A DNA stretch of 64,000 nucleotides from Alicyclobacillus acidiphilus NBRC 100859 (lineage in GTDB: Bacteria; Bacillota; Bacilli; Alicyclobacillales; Alicyclobacillaceae): positions 1 through 64,000 of the forward strand of contig NZ_BCQI01000005.1 in assembly GCF_001544355.1 (NCBI RefSeq), read 5' to 3'. The notes below the pieces were generated by a model. The model made no database searches and had not been told where the DNA came from. It worked only from the letters and a program-made list of their open reading frames with translations. A program made the translations under genes and the position numbers. Of the stretch, positions 17,486-25,910 are shown in pieces (the first letter of the stretch is position 1; every line of letters begins with the position of its first letter).

Positions 17486-18049
17486 TTATCGGCTGTCGAC
17501 AGCGAGATATTCAAAGGTGGCCTCGCACGTGCCGCCTGGGGCGCTTTCAGCTCCGATACCCACCTGCAGCGAGGGTGGTGCAAAGAATCCGAAGTGGCGG
17601 ATGTGCTTCCATTCGTTGGCCTTGACGCTGAGGGCGAACGTCACGAGTGTTCCACGGCGTTCGATCCGCAGCACGGGGTCCTTCACGGCGACGGTTTGGG
17701 CGTGGCAGATGTCGAGATCGCCGTCGCGGCTCACCGTCGATACGGTCGAGCAAGCGTCCTCGTCCCGAACGATCGCGAATTTGGCCCAGCTTGTGTCGCT
17801 GGCGGCAATCATCAGAAAACCGGCGTCGCCAGGTTGTTTGGCGTCGAGTCGAAGTTGCGTCGTCGCCTGAAAATCGCCGTCGATCCGGGCAAACAGATAG
17901 GGCGCAACGAAGGCGGCGTCCGTGGAGGCAGCTTCTGGCTGCGGCCCGGGCGCACACAGAAACAGGCTTCTGTCCGAATAGAACCGCCATTCGCCAGGCT
18001 CGTTCCGCCATTCCAAGGATGGCGCGGCGAGTGTGTCGAACAAGTTCAT
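17486..18049 (-). CDS. DUF1349 domain protein
   Basis: A 187-aa protein that resembles the DUF1349 family, a concanavalin-like beta-sandwich. Features include LEWRNEPGEWRFYSDRSLFLCA, then PYLFARIDGDFQATTQL, GDAGFLMIAASDTSWAKF and a C-terminal VGIGAESAPGGTCEATFEYL. There is no signal peptide. Its role is unknown; the fold suggests carbohydrate binding. ATG 18049 is chosen although its ribosome site (GGAAGGG) is distant. It stands alone. Confidence 0.8.
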   Translation of the reverse strand: MNLFDTLAAPSLEWRNEPGEWRFYSDRSLFLCAPGPQPEAASTDAAFVAPYLFARIDGDFQATTQLRLDAKQPGDAGFLMIAASDTSWAKFAIVRDEDACSTVSTVSRDGDLDICHAQTVAVKDPVLRIERRGTLVTFALSVKANEWKHIRHFGFFAPPSLQVGIGAESAPGGTCEATFEYLAVDSR

Positions 18050-18148
18050 CCAGTTCCGTCCCTTCCAATGTGTTTGCTGCTTCACATTTCCACGCCAATG
18101 GGCGTATTCCTCTGTCGCTTCGCCAGAATGATTCACGTGACTCGATGG

Positions 18149-18157
18149 TGGTACAAT
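18149..18157 (+). promoter_or_regulatory. Extended -10 promoter for sat
   Basis: TGGTACAAT fits the extended -10 form and would give a leader of roughly 125 bases. That leader holds a small hairpin (CTTCGC...GCGAAG, 18216-18233). I looked for a SAM riboswitch here and saw none. Confidence 0.35.
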
Positions 18158-18290
18158 AGAACCGGTTTCTCTGATTGTCTGCGGCGGCGAAACGTGGGAT
18201 GATAAGACAATGAGCACTTCGCTTTAGCGCGAAGAAAGAACCGCAGATCTCCTGTGCATAGCAGGGTGCAAAAAAGAAGGAGGCACCACA

Positions 18291-19451
18291 GTGTCTGTTG
18301 TCAAATCTACCAACCGCGCGCTGGTCAACGCGATGGTTTCACCGGAGCGGGAATCCGAGAGGCGTGCGGCTCTGCAAGCAAAGAAACAGGTCGTGCTCGA
18401 CGAGGTTGGCGTCTCCGATGTTTACCAGTTGGGTATCGGCGCATTCAGCCCGCTGACCGGCTTTCTGTCGGAGGCGGACTATCGGAGTGTTGTTGAGACG
18501 ATGCGGCTCGAAGACGGATCGATTTGGTCGATTCCCGTCACGCTCCCCATCAGCGAGGAGCAGGCGCAGGAGATTCAATTGGATGACGAGATTGCCCTGG
18601 TTCGGGAAGATGGCGTCATCTGCGCGGCGATGCGGGTGGAACACATGTATCGTCCGAATCTGGACCATGAGGCGCAGCTCGTTTATCGGACAACCGAGGA
18701 CGAACACCCAGGGGTTCGGCGCTTGCACACGCGAGGAAACGTTTATCTCGGTGGACGCGTGGAGGTATTCGCAGACGAGCGGATCGATGAGTTTTCGAAC
18801 TATTTCTTCACGCCGGCGCAAACGCGTGCCGCGTTCGCCGAACGCGGTTGGAAGACCATCGTGGGGTTTCAAACCCGTAACCCCATCCATCGAGCCCACG
18901 AATACATTCAGAAAGCCGCGATGGAAATTGTCGATGGCCTGTTCCTCAATCCGCTTGTCGGACCGACCAAATCGGACGATGTTCCGGCTGACGTTCGCTT
19001 GCGTGCCTATCAGACGATTTTGAAGCACTATTACCCTGAACAACGGGTGTTCTTCGGCGTCTACAAGGCGGCGATGCGCTATGCGGGGCCGCGTGAGGCC
19101 GTGATGCACGCGTTGGTTCGTCGCAACTTCGGTTGCACGCACTTTATCGTTGGGCGCGATCACGCTGGTGTCGGCAGCTACTACGGCACGTACGACGCAC
19201 AATATATTTTCAACGAGTTCGATTTCGACGAATTGGGCATCACGCCGCTGTTCTTCGATCACTCGTTCTACTGCAAACGCTGTGAGGGTATGGCAACCAC
19301 CAAGACTTGTCCGCACGAGGCGGCGGATCACGTGATTCTCTCCGGCACCAAGGTGCGCCAGATGCTTCGCGAAGGCGTCGCGCCGCCGCCGGAATTCAGC
19401 CGGCCGGAGGTCGTTCAGGTCCTGATGGAGCACTATTCAAAGCAGCAATAG
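18291..19451 (+). CDS. sat: Sulfate adenylyltransferase (ATP sulfurylase)
   Basis: Makes adenosine 5'-phosphosulfate from sulfate and ATP, the first step of sulfate assimilation. Key motifs are [24 protein letters not shown] and the [17 protein letters not shown] loop; a C-terminal [15 protein letters not shown] cluster may bind zinc. At 386 aa it lacks an APS kinase domain. It starts at GTG with AAGGAGG upstream. The next gene is a PAP phosphatase-type enzyme, so the two form a sulfur assimilation pair. No APS/PAPS reductase is in the window. Confidence 0.96.
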   Translation: MSVVKSTNRALVNAMVSPERESERRAALQAKKQVVLDEVGVSDVYQLGIGAFSPLTGFLSEADYRSVVETMRLEDGSIWSIPVTLPISEEQAQEIQLDDEIALVREDGVICAAMRVEHMYRPNLDHEAQLVYRTTEDEHPGVRRLHTRGNVYLGGRVEVFADERIDEFSNYFFTPAQTRAAFAERGWKTIVGFQTRNPIHRAHEYIQKAAMEIVDGLFLNPLVGPTKSDDVPADVRLRAYQTILKHYYPEQRVFFGVYKAAMRYAGPREAVMHALVRRNFGCTHFIVGRDHAGVGSYYGTYDAQYIFNEFDFDELGITPLFFDHSFYCKRCEGMATTKTCPHEAADHVILSGTKVRQMLREGVAPPPEFSRPEVVQVLMEHYSKQQ

Positions 19452-19466
19452 AGATCGTGAGGGTGA

Positions 19467-19489
19467 TGGGCCCAGACAATCTGGGCCCA
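19467..19489. promoter_or_regulatory. Perfect hairpin between sat and cysQ
   Basis: TGGGCCCAG-ACAAT-CTGGGCCCA is a perfect 9-bp stem with a 5-base loop. There is no T run, so it may be an mRNA processing or stability element rather than a terminator. Confidence 0.6.
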
Positions 19490-19536
19490 CAACCTGGTGG
19501 TGGAAGCAGCAACGTCCATGCTGGGGGTGGCCAAAG

Positions 19537-20340
19537 GTGATGGAGCGTGAATGCGAAGTCTTAGAGGCAGCCGTCAGAAAAGCAGGGAAAGAGGTCGTCC
19601 GGATCTCCAAGGAAGGTTATGAGACTTCTCGCAAGGCGGACGACGACATTCTCACGACCGCTGATTTGGCAGCCAATCGGATTCTGCTGGACGCGGTTCG
19701 CGACGCGTTTCCGGACGACGGATTCTTATCCGAGGAAAGCGTTGACAATGGCACGCGGCTGACCCGCAAACGCGTTTGGATCATCGATCCAATCGATGGC
19801 ACCAAGGAGTTCGTCCGCGGGCTGCCTGAATACACCATTTCGGTTGCACTCGTCGTGGATGGAGTGCCGGAGTTGGGTGTTGTCTACAATCCGATGACAG
19901 ACGAGTATTTTTTGGCCCAGCGCGGGTTTGGCTCTTATCTCGACGGCAAGCGGACGCACGTTCGTCAGCTTCACGGACGGCAGCCGCTCGTGCTGTGCAG
20001 CAGAACGGAATGGCAACGCGGTTATTTGGCGAGATACGACGGCATCGTGCAAGTTCGACCGATGGGTTCCATCGCGTACAAGCTCGCCTTGGTGTCAGCC
20101 GGCCTGGCAGACGCGACATTTTCCATGGGCCGTAAACACGATTGGGATATTGCGGCCGGAATCTTGTTGGTTCAAGAAGCTGGCGGAACGGTCACCGATA
20201 AACACGGTCACGAAATCCGGTTTCATCGTGAAACCACGCTCGTCGACGGGATCGTAGCGGCGACTGAAGACAGTGTCGTTCCGCTTCGGGAATTTTTGAG
20301 CGTCCTCGAGCGTCAGGGCTTACATGACCCACATTTATAG
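19537..20340 (+). CDS. cysQ: Inositol monophosphatase family, CysQ-like 3'(2'),5'-bisphosphate nucleotidase
   Basis: Likely removes the 3'-phosphate of PAP, a by-product of PAPS use. The Li-sensitive phosphatase metal motifs are present: EES near residue 67, then WIIDPIDGTKEFV, and the distal KHDWDIAAG. It directly follows sat, which favours the CysQ role over inositol phosphatase. The start is GTG 19537 or ATG 19540, with GGGGGTGG upstream. Length is 267 aa. Confidence 0.85.
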   Translation: MMERECEVLEAAVRKAGKEVVRISKEGYETSRKADDDILTTADLAANRILLDAVRDAFPDDGFLSEESVDNGTRLTRKRVWIIDPIDGTKEFVRGLPEYTISVALVVDGVPELGVVYNPMTDEYFLAQRGFGSYLDGKRTHVRQLHGRQPLVLCSRTEWQRGYLARYDGIVQVRPMGSIAYKLALVSAGLADATFSMGRKHDWDIAAGILLVQEAGGTVTDKHGHEIRFHRETTLVDGIVAATEDSVVPLREFLSVLERQGLHDPHL

Positions 20341-20358
20341 GAAAAGGTGAAGATATCT

Positions 20359-20811
20359 ATGGCAAACGTCCAGGCGAGACAACTCAAAGACCACTTGTGT
20401 TTTGCCATCTACGCTTGTTCGCGAGAAGCGGCCAAGCTGTATCGACCATTCCTGGATCCCTACGGGCTGACCTATCCGCAATACTTGGTGCTCGTCGCGT
20501 TGTCGGAGTCGGATGAGTTGACTGTGAAGGAACTTGGGGACAAATTATATCTTGATTCGGGCACGTTGACGCCTTTGTTGAAACGAATGCAGGAATCGGG
20601 TTTCGTTCGAAGAGTTCGTTCGAAGGAAGACGAGCGCAAGGTGAAAGTGTCGTTGACGCCAAGAGGCGTGGAAGTTCGCGATGCCTTGGCGACGGTTCCA
20701 GATTGTTTGGTGGAACGGGTTGGCGACAGATATCCGTTCGATCTTCGCAACTTGTTGGAAAGAGTCACAAAGCTCCTGGAATCCATTCACGAAGTCAATC
20801 ACGAGAAGTAA
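20359..20811 (+). CDS. ohrR: MarR family regulator, OhrR-like
   Basis: Organic hydroperoxide-sensing repressor. The segment DHLCFAIYACSREAAKLYRPFLDPYGLTYPQYLVLVAL is very OhrR-like, with the reactive Cys in LCFAIYA and a second Cys nearby. The winged helix follows (LGDKLYLDSGTLTPLLKRMQESG, RSKEDERKVKV). ATG 20359 has AAAGGTGA upstream. No ohr gene is near, so its target is elsewhere or is its own operon. Its 3' end overlaps the opposing yqjF-type gene by 17 bases. Confidence 0.88.
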   Translation: MANVQARQLKDHLCFAIYACSREAAKLYRPFLDPYGLTYPQYLVLVALSESDELTVKELGDKLYLDSGTLTPLLKRMQESGFVRRVRSKEDERKVKVSLTPRGVEVRDALATVPDCLVERVGDRYPFDLRNLLERVTKLLESIHEVNHEK

Positions 20812-21553
20812 CCTGATGCAGCATCCACAACTTCGCATGAACGCATTTCGCATAATGCGCGACGTCTGGTTCATGCCCGCAGTCAAGTGCGAATGGCTTC
20901 AGCATCGTTTGGGTCGAGATCGATACCTGGACTTCCTGCAGAGGCCAAGGTTCATGATGAATGTCTCCTTGATACAATTTTCCCTTGTGTGTTGTGAATA
21001 AGGCGTATCGATCCGTCAACCAGGACGCGAGTGAACCTGGTATCGATTCGGCTGATGGTTCGACCGATGGAGACGAGAGTTGATACGAACAGTCCAGCGA
21101 CGCCGCCGGCGCGTGCCTGTGCGTGCGTTTGAGTCGATAACGCCGTCGATTGGAGTCCGTGTCGATCCGGAACGAAGCCCGATAATATGGCAGGTGAAAG
21201 ACGGTTCGGGCACCCAGAACGGCGATGGAATTCGCAGCGTCCAGACTGAAAAAGTAGACGCCGGGAATGCCGTCCTTGACGACGTAGGTCCGTACGTTGC
21301 ATTCTGCAAACGCAGATAGTCCAGGTATCGGCGGAAGACCGCGCAGGTGCATGTTGCGGACTTCAAAAGCGAGGATGCTGACCCATGACGTCCCGTTGTA
21401 CGTGTCGAGATCGAGGGCTCTTGGGAGCACATTGGACAAAGCCGCTCGATCCGCCTGAAAATGCAAGAACAGCACGTTCTGCCAAGTTTGCCGGAGAATC
21501 CACGGCGCGTTTGGCAGATCGTAGTTGCGATGGGACGTGTCCCAGGTTGTCAT
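20795..21553 (-). CDS. YqjF-like DUF2071 family protein
   Basis: A 252-aa protein resembling Bacillus YqjF (acetoacetate-decarboxylase-like fold). It begins with NAPWILRQTWQNVLFLHFQADRAALSNVLP and continues with GTSWVSILAFEVRNMHLRGLPPIPG, FAECNVRTYV and GVYFFSLDAANS. ATG 21553 is preferred, with GAGGTG upstream. The start lies only 28 bases from that of the divergent DCC protein, so each promoter must lie inside the other gene. Enzymatic role unknown. Confidence 0.85.
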   Translation of the reverse strand: MTTWDTSHRNYDLPNAPWILRQTWQNVLFLHFQADRAALSNVLPRALDLDTYNGTSWVSILAFEVRNMHLRGLPPIPGLSAFAECNVRTYVVKDGIPGVYFFSLDAANSIAVLGARTVFHLPYYRASFRIDTDSNRRRYRLKRTHRHAPAASLDCSYQLSSPSVEPSAESIPGSLASWLTDRYALFTTHKGKLYQGDIHHEPWPLQEVQVSISTQTMLKPFALDCGHEPDVAHYAKCVHAKLWMLHQVTSRD

Positions 21554-21581
21554 GTTCATCACCTCGACGGAGGGATTGACG

Positions 21582-22004
21582 TTGGCAGGAAACGAACAAC
21601 CGGACGAACAGCATGTCGTGGTTCTGTTTGACGGCCTGTGCAACTTGTGCAGCGGGGTTGTCCAATGGCTGATTGCTCGAGACAGGACGGGCGTCTTTCG
21701 CTTTGCCTCGTTGCAGTCGGCGTATGCCAAGGCCGTGATCGACGGCGTTTACGGGGACACCGGAACGCCGGACAGCGTTATGGTTCTACATCGCGGAAGG
21801 ATTTATGAAAAGTCGGACGCGGTGTTGTATATTGCGAAACATCTGGGTACACCGTGGCGATGGGCCTTGTTCGCGAAGTGGATGCCCCGGACGTGGCGCG
21901 ATGCAATCTACGATGGGGTGGCAAAACATCGGCTCCATCTGTTCGGAAGACGTCAGAGTTGTCTGATGCCAACGATAGAAAACCGTTGGCGCTGGATCGA
22001 ATAG
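21582..22004 (+). CDS. DCC family thiol-disulfide oxidoreductase-like protein (DUF393)
   Basis: A 140-aa protein with the family motif VLFDGLCNLCSGVVQWLIARD, whose CxxC follows the DxLC signature. It continues with FRFASLQS and a Tyr-Ile-Ala-Lys-His helix. The family is predicted to have a thioredoxin-like fold, but its function is not settled. TTG 21582 with GGAGGG 7 bases upstream is the likely start. Start-to-start divergence with yqjF suggests joint control. The stop codon lies inside a 10-bp inverted repeat. Confidence 0.85.
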   Translation: MAGNEQPDEQHVVVLFDGLCNLCSGVVQWLIARDRTGVFRFASLQSAYAKAVIDGVYGDTGTPDSVMVLHRGRIYEKSDAVLYIAKHLGTPWRWALFAKWMPRTWRDAIYDGVAKHRLHLFGRRQSCLMPTIENRWRWIE

Positions 22005-22040
22005 AGACGACAGCACTCCCCCTGGGTGTATCGTCTCTAT
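22001..22040. terminator. Bidirectional terminator-like hairpin
   Basis: ATAGAGACGA...TCGTCTCTAT are perfect 10-bp arms around a 20-base loop with an inner CAC/GTG. It lies between the convergent DCC gene and the propeller gene. T runs are short, so efficiency is uncertain. Confidence 0.6.
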
Positions 22041-22054
22041 TGGTTTATAACGGC

Positions 22055-24196
22055 TTACGAGGATTGGGAGAAGCTCTTCGGCGCAGCCGCTGGGCTCCAC
22101 GTTTTCCCGCCGTTGGTCGTCGACAGCAGAGATACTGTTCCATCGGCTTGTGGTTCAATCCCAATGGCAGTTGCAGACGATGTCGGTACGACGAGCGTAA
22201 AATCCGAGATTGAAACGCTGGATGGCACCTTGGTCCATGTAGCGCCGCCATCGGACGTTTGAAGGAACGAGTTGGTGACGGGATCGACGGCCCAGCCGAC
22301 CTTCGGCGAAATAAACACCGCGTCTTCCGCCGTTTTCAGGGAAGCCGTGCCCGAGATCGACCAATTGAGGCCTTCGTCGGCGCTTTCGTAGGTAACAAGG
22401 GTGTTTCCTTTGGACGACTCATACAGAACCGGCCAGACGCCGACGCCGTCAAAGAACATTGGCAGACTGTCGATATCCTCGGTCGCTCCCGACGGTATCC
22501 CACGTGGAACAGGCAGTTCCGGGATTTGGGTCGTCCACGTGGCGCCTGCGGTCGTTGTGTAACCCGGCGCCCACCCGGTCGATGTCGACATCCACCGATA
22601 GCCGACATTGGCCGAGCCGAACGCAACCAACTGGAAAGGATCGTAGAGCAGCGACAACGAACTGGGTTGCCGCGGTGTGCTGGCTTCCTCCCGCGCGCTT
22701 GCAGTGTACATATTGGCCCAATGTTGACCGCCGTCGACGGTCTCCCACAAAGAGGTCATCGTCCCCGGGTTCGTGTCGCTCGTGATCGCGGCGTATCCGA
22801 TGGAGTCGTCGATCATGTCAAGCTGGCGGACATCGCCGGCCAAACTCGTCGGCAGCGAAGATTCTTGCCACGACTGGCCGCCGTCTGCCGATACATAAAT
22901 GGTCGATTGTCCGGATTGGCGCACCGCGATGAGCCCCTCGTCCGAACTGGGAAAGTCGACCGACGTAATCATGGCATCCGAGTGCACGACATCCTGTGGT
23001 GTGACATCGACCCACGTTTTCCCGCCGTCGCTGGTCGCGTACACATAGTTCCCCTTGACCGCCCAGGTTCCTGTGCTGAATGGTCCTGTCGAGAAACCTG
23101 CGCCGGAGGAGGCGTTCACTGCGGCAGGGCTATTCGCGGCAGTTGTGCCGAGGGCCGCGGTCGATGACGCGGATTGCCCTTCTGACGCCCCGCTTGGGTT
23201 GGAGGCGATGAACTGTGTCGTCGAGTTGGAACCGCCGCTGGCAGCATCATTGTCCGTGCCTACGGAGTTGGAAGTCAGCGATGCACCAGATGCGTTTGCT
23301 GTATTGGTCGATCCGGCCGTGTTCGACACCATCGTGGCTGCCTGCGCGTTGGTTGCCGTTGGCGAGTTCGTCGCTGCCTGCGCGTCGGTCGTCGGACTGA
23401 GCGATTCGGTCCCCGAAGACGTCGTCTGCGACGAGGCTGAAGCGGGCGACACTGGCGATCCAATGTCGGTTGCCGTCGCCTGAGTTGCCGCCGTCGAAGA
23501 GGTCCCCGACTGATTCGTTGACGACTTCGCCTTTTCCTGCGCCGTCGCACTCGGAGCAAGCGCTTGGTTCGATCTCGATGGCCCCATGGTACGATTCGTC
23601 GGCCTTGTCGACAGTCCGTTGGCGATGAGCTTCGTGTTGGCGGTATAGCTATTCGCGGTCGCTTCGGTCGGATTGCCCTTTACGGCGTCCGATGCCAGAA
23701 CCTTCGCCACAGCGTGCTTCGTTGCAGGAACCGGTGCGCTGTCACTCGACGGCCGACCAGGCTGCTGACGAGACGGCTGCCGGGATGGGGCCGTGGTCAT
23801 GGCGGACCGGGCCTGAGCGGTGGGCGCGTGATGGACAGTCGTGCCATTTGCGCCGCTTGTCTGGTGTGTGCCGAAGGACGAGATCGGCTTCGCAGCGGGC
23901 TGCGCCAGCGACTGCGGACTGTGCGAGCCGGGCAACGACCAGGCGACAACACCTGCGATCCCGCTGGCGACCAGCAGCCCGGCGGCACTGTACCCGTAGG
24001 GGGCAAATCGCCTTGGTCTGCGCGGCGATGCCGCTGATTGATCGGATTCTCCCAATTCATCGATGAAATCCGTACCGTTGTTTGCGTCGTTCTCCATTTG
24101 CGCGATGAGACGATCGCGTAAAGCAGCCTTGCGATCCGAGGACAATCGTGGACGGTGGCCCCGTTGTAACTCCGTCTGCAGTCGTTTTGGGGTCAT
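22055..24196 (-). CDS. Membrane anti-sigma-like protein with external seven-motif beta-propeller
   Basis: A 713-aa protein. Residues 1-65 are cytoplasmic and charged. A membrane helix lies at about 68-88 (YGYSAAGLLVASGIAGVVAW). A long Ser/Thr/Ala/Gln-rich stalk spans about 90-370. The C-terminal third has seven Asp-box/BNR motifs: TSDGGKTW, SADGGQSW, TVDGGQHW, TTAGATW, SADEGLNW, TSDGGATW and TTNGGKTW, suggesting a seven-bladed Ycf48- or sialidase-like propeller outside the cell. The ATG overlaps the sigma-factor stop (ATGA), so translation is coupled. Position and topology suggest an anti-sigma factor with a sensing ectodomain; no classic zinc HxxxCxxC motif is present. The function is inferred. 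Confidence 0.8.
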   Translation of the reverse strand: MTPKRLQTELQRGHRPRLSSDRKAALRDRLIAQMENDANNGTDFIDELGESDQSAASPRRPRRFAPYGYSAAGLLVASGIAGVVAWSLPGSHSPQSLAQPAAKPISSFGTHQTSGANGTTVHHAPTAQARSAMTTAPSRQPSRQQPGRPSSDSAPVPATKHAVAKVLASDAVKGNPTEATANSYTANTKLIANGLSTRPTNRTMGPSRSNQALAPSATAQEKAKSSTNQSGTSSTAATQATATDIGSPVSPASASSQTTSSGTESLSPTTDAQAATNSPTATNAQAATMVSNTAGSTNTANASGASLTSNSVGTDNDAASGGSNSTTQFIASNPSGASEGQSASSTAALGTTAANSPAAVNASSGAGFSTGPFSTGTWAVKGNYVYATSDGGKTWVDVTPQDVVHSDAMITSVDFPSSDEGLIAVRQSGQSTIYVSADGGQSWQESSLPTSLAGDVRQLDMIDDSIGYAAITSDTNPGTMTSLWETVDGGQHWANMYTASAREEASTPRQPSSLSLLYDPFQLVAFGSANVGYRWMSTSTGWAPGYTTTAGATWTTQIPELPVPRGIPSGATEDIDSLPMFFDGVGVWPVLYESSKGNTLVTYESADEGLNWSISGTASLKTAEDAVFISPKVGWAVDPVTNSFLQTSDGGATWTKVPSSVSISDFTLVVPTSSATAIGIEPQADGTVSLLSTTNGGKTWSPAAAPKSFSQSS

Positions 24197-24723
24197 CTCG
24201 AAGTCCTCCTTTGTCCGTGTACTGCCCGTTCCGGGCGAAAGTCTTCCGAGAGAAGCGCGCGAAGTTTTCGAATCGCTCGATGCAGTGTCACGCGTACGTT
24301 GACCGACGATGTCTGAACGATTTTCGCAGTCTCGTCGACCGGCATGTCCTCGATCAGCCGAAAAAACACGACTTGACGCTCCAAATCCGTCAACTGCGAC
24401 AGAACGTCCTCGACCTCCACCAACGTATCCTGCGGGCGGGCTTGCACCGACCATTGGTCGAAATCCGCGACCAAGCCTTCCCGATGGCGGGATCGTCGGC
24501 GATACGCGTCGCGGACGAGGTTTCTGGCTATCGTCCAGATCCATGCGCCAGGACTGTCCAACTCCCGGCTGCCCCAAGTTCGATACACGCGCACGAAAAC
24601 CTCTTGCACGAGATCCTCTGCGTCTTCGCAGTTCCCGAGGGAATATCGCGCAAATTCGTAGATCTTGTCGGCGTATTCGTCAAATAGGGCTAGAGTTGCG
24701 TCTTGGGCGCTCGGGTCGACCAT
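24193..24723 (-). CDS. ECF RNA polymerase sigma factor
   Basis: A 176-aa group IV sigma factor. Region 2 is LFDEYADKIYEFARYSLGNCEDAEDLVQEVFVRVYRTW with the -10-binding helix WIWTIARNLVRDAYRR. Region 4 is LERQVVFFRLIEDMPVDETAKIVQTSSVNVRVTLHRAIRKLRALL, a helix-turn-helix for the -35. It overlaps the downstream membrane protein by 4 bases, the usual sigma/anti-sigma arrangement. It is probably autoregulated; target genes are unknown, but the related lipoprotein at 30.9 kb is worth testing. Confidence 0.93.
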   Translation of the reverse strand: MVDPSAQDATLALFDEYADKIYEFARYSLGNCEDAEDLVQEVFVRVYRTWGSRELDSPGAWIWTIARNLVRDAYRRRSRHREGLVADFDQWSVQARPQDTLVEVEDVLSQLTDLERQVVFFRLIEDMPVDETAKIVQTSSVNVRVTLHRAIRKLRALLSEDFRPERAVHGQRRTSR

Positions 24724-24769
24724 TCTTTAACCTCGTTTCACAAGGACTACTAACTATCATAGACGTCCA

Positions 24770-24797
24770 GGATGCCGACTCTGTTAGCTACACGTTG
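24770..24797 (-). promoter_or_regulatory. Possible ECF-type promoter of the sigma operon
   Basis: On the minus strand CTAAC is followed by a 17-base spacer and CGTCTA, which resembles AAC-N16/17-CGTC ECF promoters. It lies about 40 bases before the sigma start. The match is short and could be chance. Confidence 0.3.
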
Positions 24798-24973
24798 AAA
24801 TTTCGCTTGGATTCATAAGATCTGCGGGTTTTGTTCACCGGGTTATGTTCATTGTATCTCAATTTATGCGCACGCGAGTCGTGGATACACAACATGTGTC
24901 CCGCTCCGAGGCGGTGTATCGCCGTATGCCTGTATCGACACACTAGAATGGCGAAGAGAGCGAAAGGGAGACG

Positions 24974-25834
24974 ATGTCAGGCATGGACAATCCGACGGAG
25001 TCAATGGATCACAACCTGTCGATGGAGCACAACCTATCGAATCAGACGGTCGCAGACGAGGACGTTTTGCCCGACGTGACCTACGTTCAGAGCCGAATCG
25101 CCAACGTCGTGTTCATTGGTCCTCCGCACGCCGGCGATGGGGAGTGGGTCATGATTGACGCTGGCATGGCAGGTACGGAACAACAGTTGCTGCGGCGGAT
25201 CGAAGAACGGTTTGAGCGAAGTCGGCCCGGGTGCATCATCCTGACGCATGGACATTTCGATCACGTCGGCACGCTGATTCCTCTCGCGCACCGATTTGAC
25301 GTACCCGTCTACGCGCATCCGCTGGAACTACCATACCTCACGGGACGAAAAGATTATCGTCCGCCAGATCCGACCGTGGGCGGCGGCATGGTCAGCTATC
25401 TGTCGGTCTTCTTTCCGCGGCGTGGACTCGATTTGGGCGACGCCGTCCGCGCTTTGCCACCAAACGGAGAGGTTCCGCACTTGCCGGAATGGCGGTGGAT
25501 TCACACGCCGGGGCACACGGAGGGGCATATCTCCTTGTTTCGCGAGCGGGATCGGGCCCTGGTGGCAGGGGACGCGTTCACCACCGTCAAACAGGAGTCG
25601 CTGTACGCAGTCCTGTCGCAAAAGCGAGAGATTCACGGTCCACCGGCGTATTTCACGACAGACTGGCAACAGGCGAAAGCTTCGGTGCGGACGCTTCAAG
25701 CGCTGAAACCGGCCTGGGCCGTCACGGGTCACGGCCGTCCGATGTTCGGAACCGAACTGGACGAATCGTTGGAGCGGCTGGCCGCGGACTTCGACTGGAT
25801 GGCCAAGCCGGACGCGGGAAAGTATGTTCATTGA
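24974..25834 (+). CDS. MBL-fold metallo-hydrolase
   Basis: A 286-aa metallo-beta-lactamase-fold hydrolase. The metal motif is LTHGHFDHVGT; later ligands are the His in HTPGHTEGHISLF, Asp in VAGDAF and His in VTGHGRP. It is related to the general YflN/GloB-like group; the substrate is not evident. The ATG has GGGAG upstream. It is divergent from the sigma operon, with 250 bases between them that hold only the promoter candidates. Confidence 0.88.
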   Translation: MSGMDNPTESMDHNLSMEHNLSNQTVADEDVLPDVTYVQSRIANVVFIGPPHAGDGEWVMIDAGMAGTEQQLLRRIEERFERSRPGCIILTHGHFDHVGTLIPLAHRFDVPVYAHPLELPYLTGRKDYRPPDPTVGGGMVSYLSVFFPRRGLDLGDAVRALPPNGEVPHLPEWRWIHTPGHTEGHISLFRERDRALVAGDAFTTVKQESLYAVLSQKREIHGPPAYFTTDWQQAKASVRTLQALKPAWAVTGHGRPMFGTELDESLERLAADFDWMAKPDAGKYVH

Positions 25835-25910
25835 ATTTTTGGTACGATAGACAAAAGCGTGGATTGGCATCTCCCAGTCGAAGAATGGTTATGGAACCAG
25901 GAGTGAGAAC

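Noticed and set aside
18158-18290. SAM or other riboswitch in the sat leader (and in the metI leader, 58681-58863)
   Set aside because: The leaders contain small hairpins but none of the conserved S-box sequence I would expect.
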